Source: DATAAM01 sp036260075 (GTDB taxonomy: Bacteria > Actinomycetota > Acidimicrobiia > Acidimicrobiales > JAHWLA01). Taken from it: 17,343 nucleotides of DNA. Made by a program: the position numbers and the translations under genes. The stretch is from positions 1 through 17,343 of the forward strand of contig DATAAM010000022.1 of assembly GCA_036260075.1 (NCBI GenBank), given 5' to 3'. Of this stretch, positions 7,872 to 15,195 are shown one piece after another. Under the pieces are notes generated by a model, which saw nothing but the letters and a program-made list of their open reading frames with translations, was not told the origin of the DNA and searched no databases. Numbering within the stretch: the stretch's first letter is position 1; each line of letters starts with the position of its first letter.

Positions 7872-7889
<18 letters not shown>
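6963..7889 (+). CDS. LigD-like 3'-phosphoesterase fused to a degenerate, truncated ligase domain
   Basis: 308 aa from a GTG at 6963, 6 bp after the PPOX stop. Residues 30-145 are the 3'-phosphoesterase domain of bacterial NHEJ ligase D: FVVQEHHATSLHWDVRLE, LASWAVPKG, TEDHPLEY and PEGEYGGG. His37, His43, Asp45, Arg47, His79 and Tyr83 line up with the known active-site set of Pseudomonas LigD (His42, His48, Asp50, Arg52, His84, Tyr88) at a constant offset of 5. This half therefore looks active in trimming 3' ends at DNA breaks. Residues 170-300 follow the order of an ATP-dependent ligase adenylation domain (DVTDRFPEL, ADLAWLEG, GPRWQTLP). The KxDG lysine motif, however, reads AWGG, the DGE motif reads EGV, and there is no OB-fold. 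That half is probably non-catalytic. No Ku or polymerase gene is nearby. The 3' end overlaps the convergent kinase gene by 18 bp. Confidence 0.85.
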
Positions 7890-9218
<1,329 letters not shown>

Positions 9219-9226
9219 CGACGTGC

Positions 9227-9233
9227 CAGACTC
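9227..9233. promoter_or_regulatory. overlapping back-to-back -10-like boxes between kinase and receiver
   Basis: Plus strand: CAGACT (9227-9232) ends 7 nt before the receiver's GTG at 9240. Minus strand: GAGTCT (9228-9233) ends 9 nt before the kinase's ATG at 9218. Both fit a relaxed nAnnnT pattern at leaderless spacing and share bases, so the two genes could compete for polymerase. The 21-bp gap is too short for conventional leaders with ribosome-binding sites on both sides. Confidence 0.3.
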
Positions 9234-9239
9234 GCGACC

Positions 9240-9623
9240 GTGGCGGAAAGCCGGCGCCTGCGCATACTGCTCGTCGACGACGAACCGGACATCCTGCTCC
9301 TGCTGCAAGCCATGCTGGCAGCACCGTGTTGGGAGGTGGTCGGGAAGGCGGCGGATGGTGAGACCGCCCTTCGCATCGCCACCGACATGAAGCCCGATGT
9401 CGCGGTCGTGGACTACATGATGCCCGGTATGCACGGGCTCGACGTGGCGGAGCAGCTGAAGCAGGCCAACGCCGACTGCGACATCGTCCTGTTCTCCGCG
9501 TACGACGTGCGCGACGCGGCCGACACGAGCGCGTTCGTCGACTACTTCCTGCCGAAGACAGACGTGAGCCGCCTGGAGGCGCTGCTCAACCGGATCGCGG
9601 AGAAGCGGCACCTGTACGGCTGA
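9240..9623 (+). CDS. stand-alone response-regulator receiver domain
   Basis: 127 aa, one CheY/Spo0F-type receiver with no output domain. The acidic pair is LLVDDEPD (Asp13, Asp14), the phospho-acceptor is Asp58 in VVDYMMPGMHG, the Ser/Thr switch position is Ser86 in LFSAYD, and the conserved Lys is 106 in LPKTD. All catalytic residues are present. With no DNA-binding or enzyme domain, it should act by protein interaction or phosphotransfer. The GTG at 9240 is chosen because the conserved fold begins six residues later and an in-frame upstream extension would overlap the divergent kinase. The 3' end overlaps the convergent hydrolase gene by 38 bp. Confidence 0.88.
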   Translation: MAESRRLRILLVDDEPDILLLLQAMLAAPCWEVVGKAADGETALRIATDMKPDVAVVDYMMPGMHGLDVAEQLKQANADCDIVLFSAYDVRDAADTSAFVDYFLPKTDVSRLEALLNRIAEKRHLYG

Positions 9624-10479
9624 GCAGACGCAGCGCCTCGGTGGTCACGGCGCGGAACTCCTGCATCTTCAGCAGCGGCGCGTCGTGGTCGGCGGCCAAC
9701 GTGAGCATCCGGGCACCGGGGACGGCGGCGGCCAGCGCCCGCTGCTTCTTCGGGCGCACGAGGCGGTCCTTGGTCGTCACCACCACGACGGTGGGAACGT
9801 CGACGGAGCCCGCGAACGGTCGGGCGTCGTACAGGCCGAGCGCCCGCCCGGCCTGCGCCAGGTCGGCGGGATCGCCCCGCCGCAGCTCGCCCTTGAGCCA
9901 CCCTCGCAGCGGCGCGATCTCGGGGCAGCGCTCGATGGCGTCGCGCAGCAGCCGCTCGATGATCCCGTCAGGCGTGCCGAGCCGCAGGCTCAGCTCCACC
10001 AGCGCCATGAAGCGCCACACGAAGCGCTCGTACCACGACGCCCGCCACTCCAGCGCGGTCGCCTGCAACACGAGGCCCGCCACGACGTCGGGGTGTCGGT
10101 GCCAGGCGAGCATGGCGATGGGCCCGCCCATCGAGTAGCCCACCAGCACGGCGGGGGCGGCGTCGAGGTGCCGCAGGAGCGCGGCCACGTCGTCGGCGGC
10201 AGCCTCGAGCGAGAACCGCTCCTCGCTGCGCAGGCCGCGACCGTGGCCGCGGTGGTCGGGCGCCACCAGCCTCGCGAGCCGGGCCACGTCCGAGTAGGCG
10301 GCGAACCAGTTGAGGTCGGCGCTCGCCGTCCAGCCGTGGAGCAGCACGACGGTGGGCGCGTCGGGCGCGGGGGCGGGCGCCTCCCGCACGAACATCTCGC
10401 CCCGGCCGGGCACGTTCACCACTCGGCCGTCGGGCAGCAGTGGCGGGATCGGCGGCTCGGGGTCTCGGCGCAACCGCAT
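9586..10479 (-). CDS. alpha/beta-fold hydrolase
   Basis: 297 aa. It shows the oxyanion motif LLHGWTASADLNW (47-58), PDHRGHGRG (74-82), the nucleophile elbow VGYSMGG with Ser116, a helical lid with aromatic residues (WRASWYERFVWRFMALVELSLRL), a probable acid Asp238 in TTKDRLV, and His265 in AADHDAPL. The triad looks complete and the length is normal. The substrate cannot be inferred; esters or lipids are typical. The ATG at 10479 lies 9 nt after a TAGCGT box, so it is probably leaderless. It is divergent from the ABC ATPase, and its 3' end overlaps the receiver gene by 38 bp in convergent orientation. Confidence 0.88.
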   Translation of the reverse strand: MRLRRDPEPPIPPLLPDGRVVNVPGRGEMFVREAPAPAPDAPTVVLLHGWTASADLNWFAAYSDVARLARLVAPDHRGHGRGLRSEERFSLEAAADDVAALLRHLDAAPAVLVGYSMGGPIAMLAWHRHPDVVAGLVLQATALEWRASWYERFVWRFMALVELSLRLGTPDGIIERLLRDAIERCPEIAPLRGWLKGELRRGDPADLAQAGRALGLYDARPFAGSVDVPTVVVVTTKDRLVRPKKQRALAAAVPGARMLTLAADHDAPLLKMQEFRAVTTEALRLLSRTGAASPRSG

Positions 10480-10488
10480 GCGCGGCTC

Positions 10489-10494
10489 ACGCTA
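10489..10494 (-). promoter_or_regulatory. -10 box of a leaderless promoter (alpha/beta hydrolase)
   Basis: On the minus strand this reads TAGCGT, identical to the box before the PPOX gene, and ends 9 nt before the ATG at 10479. On the plus strand the overlapping CACGCT (10488-10493) ends 6 nt before the ATG at 10500 of the ABC ATPase. The two genes may therefore share a compact divergent promoter. Confidence 0.4.
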
Positions 10495-10499
10495 CTGGC

Positions 10500-11291
10500 A
10501 TGCTGCCCGTCCCTATGACGGTGGTGCGCTTCGACGACGTCTCCTGGCGCCGGGGCGACGCGTGGGTGCTGCGCCACGTCGACTGGGCGGTCGGAGCGGG
10601 CGATCGCTGGGTGGTGCTCGGGCCCAACGGGGCGGGCAAGACCTCGTTGTTCCTGCTGGCCGGGGCGTACGAGCACCCCACTGCCGGCACGGTCGAGGTG
10701 CTCGGCGCCCGCCTCGGGCGCGTCGACGTGCGCGAGCTGCGGACGCGCATCGGGATGGCAAGCGGTTCGCTGGCGCGGCTGCTCCGGCCGGGCATCGCGG
10801 GGCTCGACGTCGTGCTCTCGGGCCGGCACGCGGCATTGGAGACGTGGTGGCACGAGTACACCGACGACGAGCGGGCACGGGCGCGGGCGCTGCTGGAGGC
10901 GGCCGGGTTCGGCCACGCCGCCGACCGGGCCTTCGGCGTGCTGTCCGAAGGCGAGCGCCAGCAGGTGCAGCTGGCCCGCATGCTCATGGGCGACCCGGAC
11001 CTGCTCCTGCTCGACGAGCCCGCCGCCGGCCTCGACGTGGGCGGCCGTGAGCGACTGGTGGCCCGCCTCGGCGCCCTGGCCGCCGACCCGGCCACCGCGC
11101 CGATCGTGTTCGTCACCCACCACGTGGAGGAGATCCCGCCCGGGTTCACGCACGCCCTGCTGCTGCGCGAGGGGCGCGTGGTGGCGTCCGGCCCCCTACG
11201 GGAGACGCTCACCGAGGACGCCCTGTCGGCATGCTTCGGGCTGCGGCTGCGGCTACGGGAGGAAGAGGGCCGCTTCACCTGTCGCGCGTAG
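10500..11291 (+). CDS. orphan ABC-type ATPase
   Basis: 263 aa, one nucleotide-binding domain. Walker A is GPNGAGKT (41-48), the signature is LSEGE (148-152) rather than LSGGQ, Walker B is LLLLDEP (167-173), the D-loop is AGLD, and the H-loop His is 207 in VTHHVEE. The usual Q-loop glutamine is not evident (IGMASGSL). The sequence resembles the YlmA-like branch of cytosolic ABC ATPases, often annotated as iron-complex or molybdate-type by similarity. No permease or binding protein is next to it, so transport is unproven. The start could be the ATG at 10500 or the ATG at 10515 (MTVVRFDDVSW); neither has a Shine-Dalgarno. The DUF4202 gene starts 11 bp after its stop. Confidence 0.85.
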   Translation: MLPVPMTVVRFDDVSWRRGDAWVLRHVDWAVGAGDRWVVLGPNGAGKTSLFLLAGAYEHPTAGTVEVLGARLGRVDVRELRTRIGMASGSLARLLRPGIAGLDVVLSGRHAALETWWHEYTDDERARARALLEAAGFGHAADRAFGVLSEGERQQVQLARMLMGDPDLLLLDEPAAGLDVGGRERLVARLGALAADPATAPIVFVTHHVEEIPPGFTHALLLREGRVVASGPLRETLTEDALSACFGLRLRLREEEGRFTCRA

Positions 11292-11294
11292 GCT
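11289..11294 (+). promoter_or_regulatory. -10 box candidate overlapping the ABC ATPase stop
   Basis: TAGGCT fits TAnnnT, ends 8 nt before the DUF4202 ATG at 11303, and begins with the TAG stop of the ABC gene. If real, the DUF4202 gene has its own leaderless promoter in addition to read-through. Confidence 0.3.
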
Positions 11295-11302
11295 GCGGCG
11301 CC

Positions 11303-11890
11303 ATGGGGCGAGACCGCTTCGAGCGCGCCGTGGCGGCCATCGACGCCGCCAACGCCGACGATCCGAACCGCATCGTGATCCGCGGCGTGGAGCAGCCCAA
11401 GGAGCTGGGGCACGCGGCCTTGGCCACCGCCTGGCTCGAGCGCCTGCGGCCCGACGCCGACGAGTCCCTGCGGCTGGCGGTGCGGGCCCACCATCTCAAG
11501 CGGTGGGCGATCCCGCGCCAGTCGTATCCCGACGGGCGGGCCGGCTACCTGCGGTGGCGCACGGCGTTGAAGCAGCTCCACGCCGCCGAGGTGGGCCGCA
11601 TCCTCGCCGACGTCGGCTACGACGACGCCACCATCGAGCGGGTGCAGGACATCGTGCGCAAGCGCGGCCTGGGCACCGACCCCGACGTGCAGGTGCTGGA
11701 GGACGTGGTGTGCCTCGTCTTCCTGGAGACGCAGCTGCACGACCTGGCGGCCAAGCTGGCGCCCGACCACATCGTTGAGGTGGTGCGCAAGACGCTCCCC
11801 AAGATGAGCGAGGCGGCGAAGGAGCTGGCCTTGGGCCTCGACCTGGACCCCGCCGACCGGGCCGTGCTGGAGCGGGCGGTGGCCGGTTGA
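11303..11890 (+). CDS. DUF4202 family protein
   Basis: 195 aa. Sequence blocks match DUF4202: RFERAVAAIDAANADDPNR at the start, PKELGHA, RPDADESLRLAVRAHHLKRWAIPRQSYPDGRAGYLRWRTALKQLHA in pieces, and LEDVVCLVFLETQL with KMSEAAKELAL near the end. The His pair in RAHHLKRW and the Glu/Asp of LEDVVCLVFLE suggest an HD-like all-helical metal-binding fold (inference). No biochemical function is established to my knowledge. The ATG at 11303 starts exactly at the conserved region; the frame is open upstream but there overlaps the ABC gene. Spacing of 11 bp from the ABC ATPase suggests co-transcription. Confidence 0.85.
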   Translation: MGRDRFERAVAAIDAANADDPNRIVIRGVEQPKELGHAALATAWLERLRPDADESLRLAVRAHHLKRWAIPRQSYPDGRAGYLRWRTALKQLHAAEVGRILADVGYDDATIERVQDIVRKRGLGTDPDVQVLEDVVCLVFLETQLHDLAAKLAPDHIVEVVRKTLPKMSEAAKELALGLDLDPADRAVLERAVAG

Positions 11891-11921
11891 CGCGATCCCC
11901 CGCCCCGCCGAGCCGGCGTCG

Positions 11922-11927
11922 TAACGT
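11922..11927 (+). promoter_or_regulatory. -10 box of a leaderless promoter (coiled-coil/TM protein)
   Basis: TAACGT fits TAnnnT and ends 7 nt before a GTG at 11935. The exact leaderless spacing is the main reason for preferring this GTG over a TTG 48 nt upstream that overlaps the DUF4202 stop. Confidence 0.5.
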
Positions 11928-11934
11928 TGCACGA

Positions 11935-13422
11935 GTGGTTGCTCGGGTCGTCGAATCGCCGGCAGAGGTGCCGCTGCCCCTGCCGCCGGGCCTCACCGTC
12001 GTCCCCGTCCAGGACCCCGACGACTTCGCCCGCGCCCTGGCGGCCCGCACCGGCGCCGTGCTGGTGGGCTCGGCCGAGGAGGCCGAGCAGGAGCTGCACC
12101 GCCGCCTGGTGCCGGTCACGCCGCACAGCCGGGCCGCCGAGGAGGTGGCCTGGTTGCGGGCCGTGGCCGAAGGGGGCGCCGTCGACCTGCCGCCCCGGCT
12201 CGCCCCCGACCCCGAGCTGCGCTCGCTGGCGGAGCGCCTGACGCAGGCCCGGCGCACGGCGAAGGAGACCCGGGTGGCGCTCCTGAAGCGGGAGGCCGCC
12301 GTGCAGGCCGAGGCCCGTCGGGCGCCCGGGGCGCTGGCCGAGGTCGAGCCCGAGCTGGCCCGGCGAGTGGCGCACCGGGTGGCCGTCGCCCTGCGGCGGG
12401 CCCGGGCGGCCAAGCGGGCGCTCGGCCCCAAGCCGGTGCTCGACCGCGAGATCGAGCAGCAGGCGCGCCGGGCCATGTCGCGCCTGGAAGACGCCCTGTT
12501 CGCCCACAGCCGCGCCCGCGGGCGGGTGCACACCCGGCTGGCCGTCGGCAACGTCGTGGGACTGCTCCTGGCCCTGATCGGGGCGGTCGTGGTCTGGAGC
12601 GGCGCCGACCTGGACGCCCCCTCCGTCTACGCGGTGTTCGCCCTGTCGGGCGCCGCCCCGCTGGCCGCGCTGGCCATCGGCACGGTGGGCGCCGTCCACG
12701 CCAAGCGGCGGGTGCACGCCGCCTCGGTGGGGTGCGCAAAGGCGTTCGCCCGGGCGGGCGTGCGCGACGCCGACGAGCTGGCGGGCCGCCGGGCCGAGCT
12801 GGAGGACTGGCTGGCCCGGGCCGACGCCACCGCCGCCGCCCGCGACGCCTGGCACGAGGCGGTGCAGGCCTGGCAGGCGATGGCCGGCCCCGAGGCCGAC
12901 CCTCGCGACGTGGAGGAGCTGCTGGAAGCGGGGGCCCGGTTGCGCGAGGCGGGGGGGGCGGCGGCCGCCGCCCGGGCGGCGGCCGAGGAGGCGGGCCGAG
13001 CGCTGGTGGCCGTGGAGCAGGAGGTGCAGGACCGCCTGGCCACGCTGCCCGCCGCCACCACCGGCACCGTGGTCCACGACGACAGCCCCATCATCGTGCT
13101 GGCGGGCTCGGGCCACGACCAGGCCCGGCTGGCGGAGTGGGCGCCCGCCGTGCCCGTCGCCCTCGTCACCACCATCGACGCCGCCGCCCACCAGCCGGAG
13201 CCGGAGCCCGAACCCGAGCCCGTGCCGGTCGTCATCGACGTGCGAGAGACGGACCCGGAGCCCGCGGCATTCGGGGTGGACGTGCGGAAGCCCGAGCCGG
13301 AACCCGTGGCGGTCGGCGTCGACGTGCAGCAGCCCGAAGCCGACGAGTCGGGCGCCCGCACGTTCGTCTTCGACGCCCAAGCGGTCCGCCGCCTGCGCCG
13401 CCGCGCCCGCCGCTTCCGCTGA
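11935..13422 (+). CDS. uncharacterised coiled-coil protein with central TM hairpin
   Basis: 495 aa from GTG 11935; not recognised. Visible layout: an N-terminal globular part (1-95); an Ala/Arg/Glu-rich helical region, probably coiled coil (95-200); two membrane segments (about 204-222 and 231-254) joined by a short loop; a second helical/coiled-coil region (265-370); a short beta-like piece (DDSPIIVLAGSG, 382-393, and VPVALVTT); a Glu-Pro repeat tail (EPEPEPEP and two PEPEPVAVGVDV-like units, 420-467); and a basic C-terminus (RRLRRRARRFR). Helices interrupted by a TM hairpin recall YhaN-type membrane ATPases, but I see no Walker A. A G8 run lies at 12951-12958. It is convergent with the two DivIVA-like genes, which suggests a role at the membrane or in cell shape (inference). 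Confidence 0.7.
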   Translation: MVARVVESPAEVPLPLPPGLTVVPVQDPDDFARALAARTGAVLVGSAEEAEQELHRRLVPVTPHSRAAEEVAWLRAVAEGGAVDLPPRLAPDPELRSLAERLTQARRTAKETRVALLKREAAVQAEARRAPGALAEVEPELARRVAHRVAVALRRARAAKRALGPKPVLDREIEQQARRAMSRLEDALFAHSRARGRVHTRLAVGNVVGLLLALIGAVVVWSGADLDAPSVYAVFALSGAAPLAALAIGTVGAVHAKRRVHAASVGCAKAFARAGVRDADELAGRRAELEDWLARADATAAARDAWHEAVQAWQAMAGPEADPRDVEELLEAGARLREAGGAAAAARAAAEEAGRALVAVEQEVQDRLATLPAATTGTVVHDDSPIIVLAGSGHDQARLAEWAPAVPVALVTTIDAAAHQPEPEPEPEPVPVVIDVRETDPEPAAFGVDVRKPEPEPVAVGVDVQQPEADESGARTFVFDAQAVRRLRRRARRFR

Positions 13423-13436
13423 CCCGGCGCGCGAAC

Positions 13437-13484
13437 TTTTCTTCGCAGATCCGGGTCGCGCGCCGCTCGGCTTTGCGGAGAAAA
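13437..13484. repeat. palindromic element, copy 1 (20-nt arms, 8-nt loop)
   Basis: The arms 13437-13456 and 13465-13484 pair along nearly their whole length as RNA: TTTTCTTCGCA with TGCGGAGAAAA (one G-U), then CCGGGT with GCTCGG (two G-U), with one mismatch between. The left arm begins TTTTCTTCGCAGATCCGGG, which is identical over 19 nt to the reverse complement of the right arm of copy 2 at 17302-17321. It lies between two convergent genes (stops at 13422 and 13498). The T-tract is at the 5' base and the A-tract at the 3' base on both strands, the reverse of an intrinsic terminator. Confidence 0.8.
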
Positions 13485-13497
13485 ATCCTGGGACGGG

Positions 13498-14106
13498 CTA
13501 GGGGGTGAGGCGGGCCTCCACCACGGCGGCCAGCTCGCCCAGGGCCTCGGTGAGGCGGGCGTGCTCCTCGGCCCGCCGGGCTTCGAGCTCCTCGAGGCGT
13601 CGCTCGGCCTCGGCCTGGGCCGTCTCCAACCGTTCGATCTCCGCCCGCAGCCTGCCCTCCTCGCGCTCGCGCACGGCCAGGCACTCGTCCTCCACCGCCG
13701 CCACGCGGGCCTGCGCCTCGGCCTCCGCTTCGGCCAGGATGGCCTCGGCCCGGCTCTGCGCCTCGGTGACGGCCAGCTCGGCCGTGCGCTGGGCCAGCAC
13801 GAGCGTGCGTCGCACCGTCTGCTCGCCCGCGGTGGCCACGGCCAGGCGCCGCTCGGCCTCCTCCATCCGCCCGCGGGCGTCGGCCAGCTGCGCCTCCAGC
13901 CCCTCCACGATGAGGGCCAACTGCTCCAGGAAGCTGTCGACGTCGTCGGGGTGGTACCCGCGCAGCTTCTCCCGGAACTGGGCGGAGCGGATGCGGGCCG
14001 TGGCGCTGCCCTGGTCGGGAGCGGGCGGGGCCGCCACCACCGGCACGGGGCCGGTGTCGGGCTCGGCCTGGTCGTAGTCGATCTCGAAGTCGTGCGTCGT
14101 GCTCAT
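13498..14106 (-). CDS. DivIVA-domain coiled-coil protein
   Basis: 202 aa. After a disordered acidic/Pro-rich leader (1-40), residues 44-61 carry the DivIVA lipid-binding-domain signature FREKLRGYHPDDVDSFL. A long Glu/Ala/Arg-rich coiled coil (about 62-195) follows. DivIVA/Wag31-type proteins bind curved membrane and recruit cell-wall or division proteins. This one is shorter than typical Wag31 and has its domain set back from the N-terminus. Its ATG (14106) overlaps the TGA of the upstream gene as ATGA, indicating translational coupling to a second DivIVA-like protein. Confidence 0.8.
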   Translation of the reverse strand: MSTTHDFEIDYDQAEPDTGPVPVVAAPPAPDQGSATARIRSAQFREKLRGYHPDDVDSFLEQLALIVEGLEAQLADARGRMEEAERRLAVATAGEQTVRRTLVLAQRTAELAVTEAQSRAEAILAEAEAEAQARVAAVEDECLAVREREEGRLRAEIERLETAQAEAERRLEELEARRAEEHARLTEALGELAAVVEARLTP

Positions 14107-14660
14107 GTGCGCTCCGTGCTCGTGGTCGCTGCCATCTCCCGCAGATCGGCCAGCGCGGCGGCCAAGCGGTCGCCGATCGCCTCGCGGCACGCCCGCGTCG
14201 CCTCACCGGTGACGTGCAGGTCGTCCTCCAACCCGGCCGCCTCGTCCTCCGTGCGCGCCAAGGCGGCCCGCCGCTCCTCGGCCGCTGCCTCCAGGCGGCG
14301 CACCTCGCTGTCGTCGCGCAAGGCGGCCACCCGCTCGTCGGCCTCGCGCAGCACGCGGGCGGCGGCCACCTCGGCATCGGCCACCAGCTCGTCGGCCCGC
14401 CGCTGCCCGTCGAAGACGACCGAGAGCAGCTCGTCGTCGTGAGCGGAGGGCACGTCGGCGCCCGCTTCCGCCCGTGCCGCCCGGACCTCCGCCTCCTGGG
14501 CCCGGCGCTCGGTGTCGGCCACGGCCCGCTCGAGCTGGGTCACCAAGGCGTGGGCCACCGCGAGGTGGTCGCGCACGCCGTCTTGGTCGTAGCCCCGCTC
14601 CACGGTGCGGAACCCGGGAGCGCGGAGCTGCTCCGCCAGCACCTCCGAGACGCGCGACAC
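14103..14660 (-). CDS. second DivIVA-like coiled-coil protein
   Basis: 185 aa from a GTG at 14660. The N-terminus (FRTVERGYDQDGVRDHLAVAHALV, in blocks over residues 17-40) has the DivIVA pattern of aromatic, RGY-acidic and a following amphipathic helix. The rest is Glu/Ala/Arg coiled coil (41-170). It is diverged from its neighbour but has the same layout, so the pair could be an old duplication or form hetero-oligomers (inference). Start choice: a TACGGT box at 14667-14672 lies 6 nt before the GTG, a leaderless arrangement. It is coupled to the downstream gene by a 4-bp ATGA overlap. Confidence 0.72.
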   Translation of the reverse strand: MSRVSEVLAEQLRAPGFRTVERGYDQDGVRDHLAVAHALVTQLERAVADTERRAQEAEVRAARAEAGADVPSAHDDELLSVVFDGQRRADELVADAEVAAARVLREADERVAALRDDSEVRRLEAAAEERRAALARTEDEAAGLEDDLHVTGEATRACREAIGDRLAAALADLREMAATTSTERT

Positions 14661-14666
14661 GCCGTC

Positions 14667-14672
14667 ACCGTA
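14667..14672 (-). promoter_or_regulatory. -10 box of a leaderless promoter (DivIVA-like pair)
   Basis: On the minus strand this reads TACGGT and ends 6 nt before the GTG at 14660. It lies just upstream of the stop of no same-frame gene and just after the stop (14679) of the 80-aa gene, so the DivIVA pair can be transcribed separately from the operon behind it. Confidence 0.45.
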
Positions 14673-14678
14673 CCGCTC

Positions 14679-14921
14679 TCAGCGGAACAGGTCGCGGACC
14701 GTCGACGTGATGGCGTGGCCCAGGGAACGGGCGGCCTCGCGGGCCTCCTCCTTGAACGACGGGTCGCGCAGCGGGCCGGCCACCGCGTCCACCACGTCGT
14801 CGACCGCGGCGGCCAACGACTCGAGCGCCTGGTCCACGGCCTCGCGGTCGACGTCGCCGTCGCGCAGCCGTCGTCCCAGCGCCGCGAACCTCTCCCCCAC
14901 CTCCGACCAGGCGTCCTCCAC
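14679..14921 (-). CDS. small acidic helical protein, function unknown
   Basis: 80 aa from a GTG at 14921, with a strong Shine-Dalgarno (GAGGAGG, 14927-14933). The sequence is acidic and predicted helical (WSEVGERFAALGRRL, ALESLAAAVDDVVDAVAGPLRD, EEAREAARSLGHAITSTVRDLF), with no Cys, no signal peptide and no membrane segment. It looks like a short helical bundle of a kind seen in other actinobacteria, but I assign no function. It starts 1 bp after the stop of the alkyltransferase-like gene, as the last gene of that operon. Confidence 0.72.
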   Translation of the reverse strand: MEDAWSEVGERFAALGRRLRDGDVDREAVDQALESLAAAVDDVVDAVAGPLRDPSFKEEAREAARSLGHAITSTVRDLFR

Positions 14922-14922
14922 G

Positions 14923-15195
14923 TCAGCCTCCTCGTCGCACGCGCCCGTGGGCGACGGCCACGCCCTCGGCCCGCAGCCGACGAGCCTGCTCGGCCTCCTT
15001 GCCGGGTGCCAGCCTGCCGCCCGCGGCGACCACCCGCCACCAGGGGTACTCGCCCCCGTGACGCGACAGGAACGTGCCGACGGCCCGCGCCGCGCCCGGG
15101 AACCCGGCCTCCATGGCCACCTCGCCGTACGTCACCACCTCGCCCGGCTCCAACGAGCTGAGCACCGCCTGCACGCGCCGCTCGAAGTCGGTCAA
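14923..15195 (-). CDS. alkyltransferase-like protein (MGMT fold, Cys replaced by Trp)
   Basis: 90 aa. It contains the DNA-binding half of O6-alkylguanine alkyltransferase: FERRVQAVLSSLEPGEVVTYGEVA, GFPGAARAVGTFLS with the helix-turn-helix arginine, and YPWWRVVAAGGRL. The alkyl-accepting Cys of PCHR is Trp52 (PWWR), the hallmark of alkyltransferase-like proteins. These bind alkylated guanine without repairing it and hand it to nucleotide excision repair. Here the His following the Cys position is also Trp. The likely start is a TTG at 15195 that overlaps the upstream acyl-CoA dehydrogenase stop as TTGA, implying coupled translation. It gives the expected MTDFERRV N-terminus. The 80-aa gene follows 1 bp later. 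Confidence 0.85.
   Translation of the reverse strand: MTDFERRVQAVLSSLEPGEVVTYGEVAMEAGFPGAARAVGTFLSRHGGEYPWWRVVAAGGRLAPGKEAEQARRLRAEGVAVAHGRVRRGG
14927..14933 (-). promoter_or_regulatory. strong Shine-Dalgarno for the 80-aa protein
   Basis: GAGGAGG on the minus strand sits 5 nt before the GTG at 14921 and lies within the last codons of the alkyltransferase-like gene. It is the strongest ribosome-binding site in the window and supports the short ORF being a real gene. Confidence 0.65.

Noticed and set aside
13198..13330. Glu-Pro codon repeats as a separate DNA repeat element
   Set aside because: They are in-frame, imperfect and low-complexity, and are better described as part of the protein tail.
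11617..13380. Long minus-strand open frame opposite the coiled-coil/TM gene
   Set aside because: The composition is low-complexity Gly/Arg/His with no domain. The plus frame has TM helices, coiled coil and a well-placed leaderless promoter.
13437..13484. Reading the palindrome as an ordinary bidirectional intrinsic terminator
   Set aside because: An intrinsic terminator needs the T-run 3' of the stem. Here the T-run is at the 5' base and the A-run at the 3' base on both strands, although placement between convergent genes is terminator-like.
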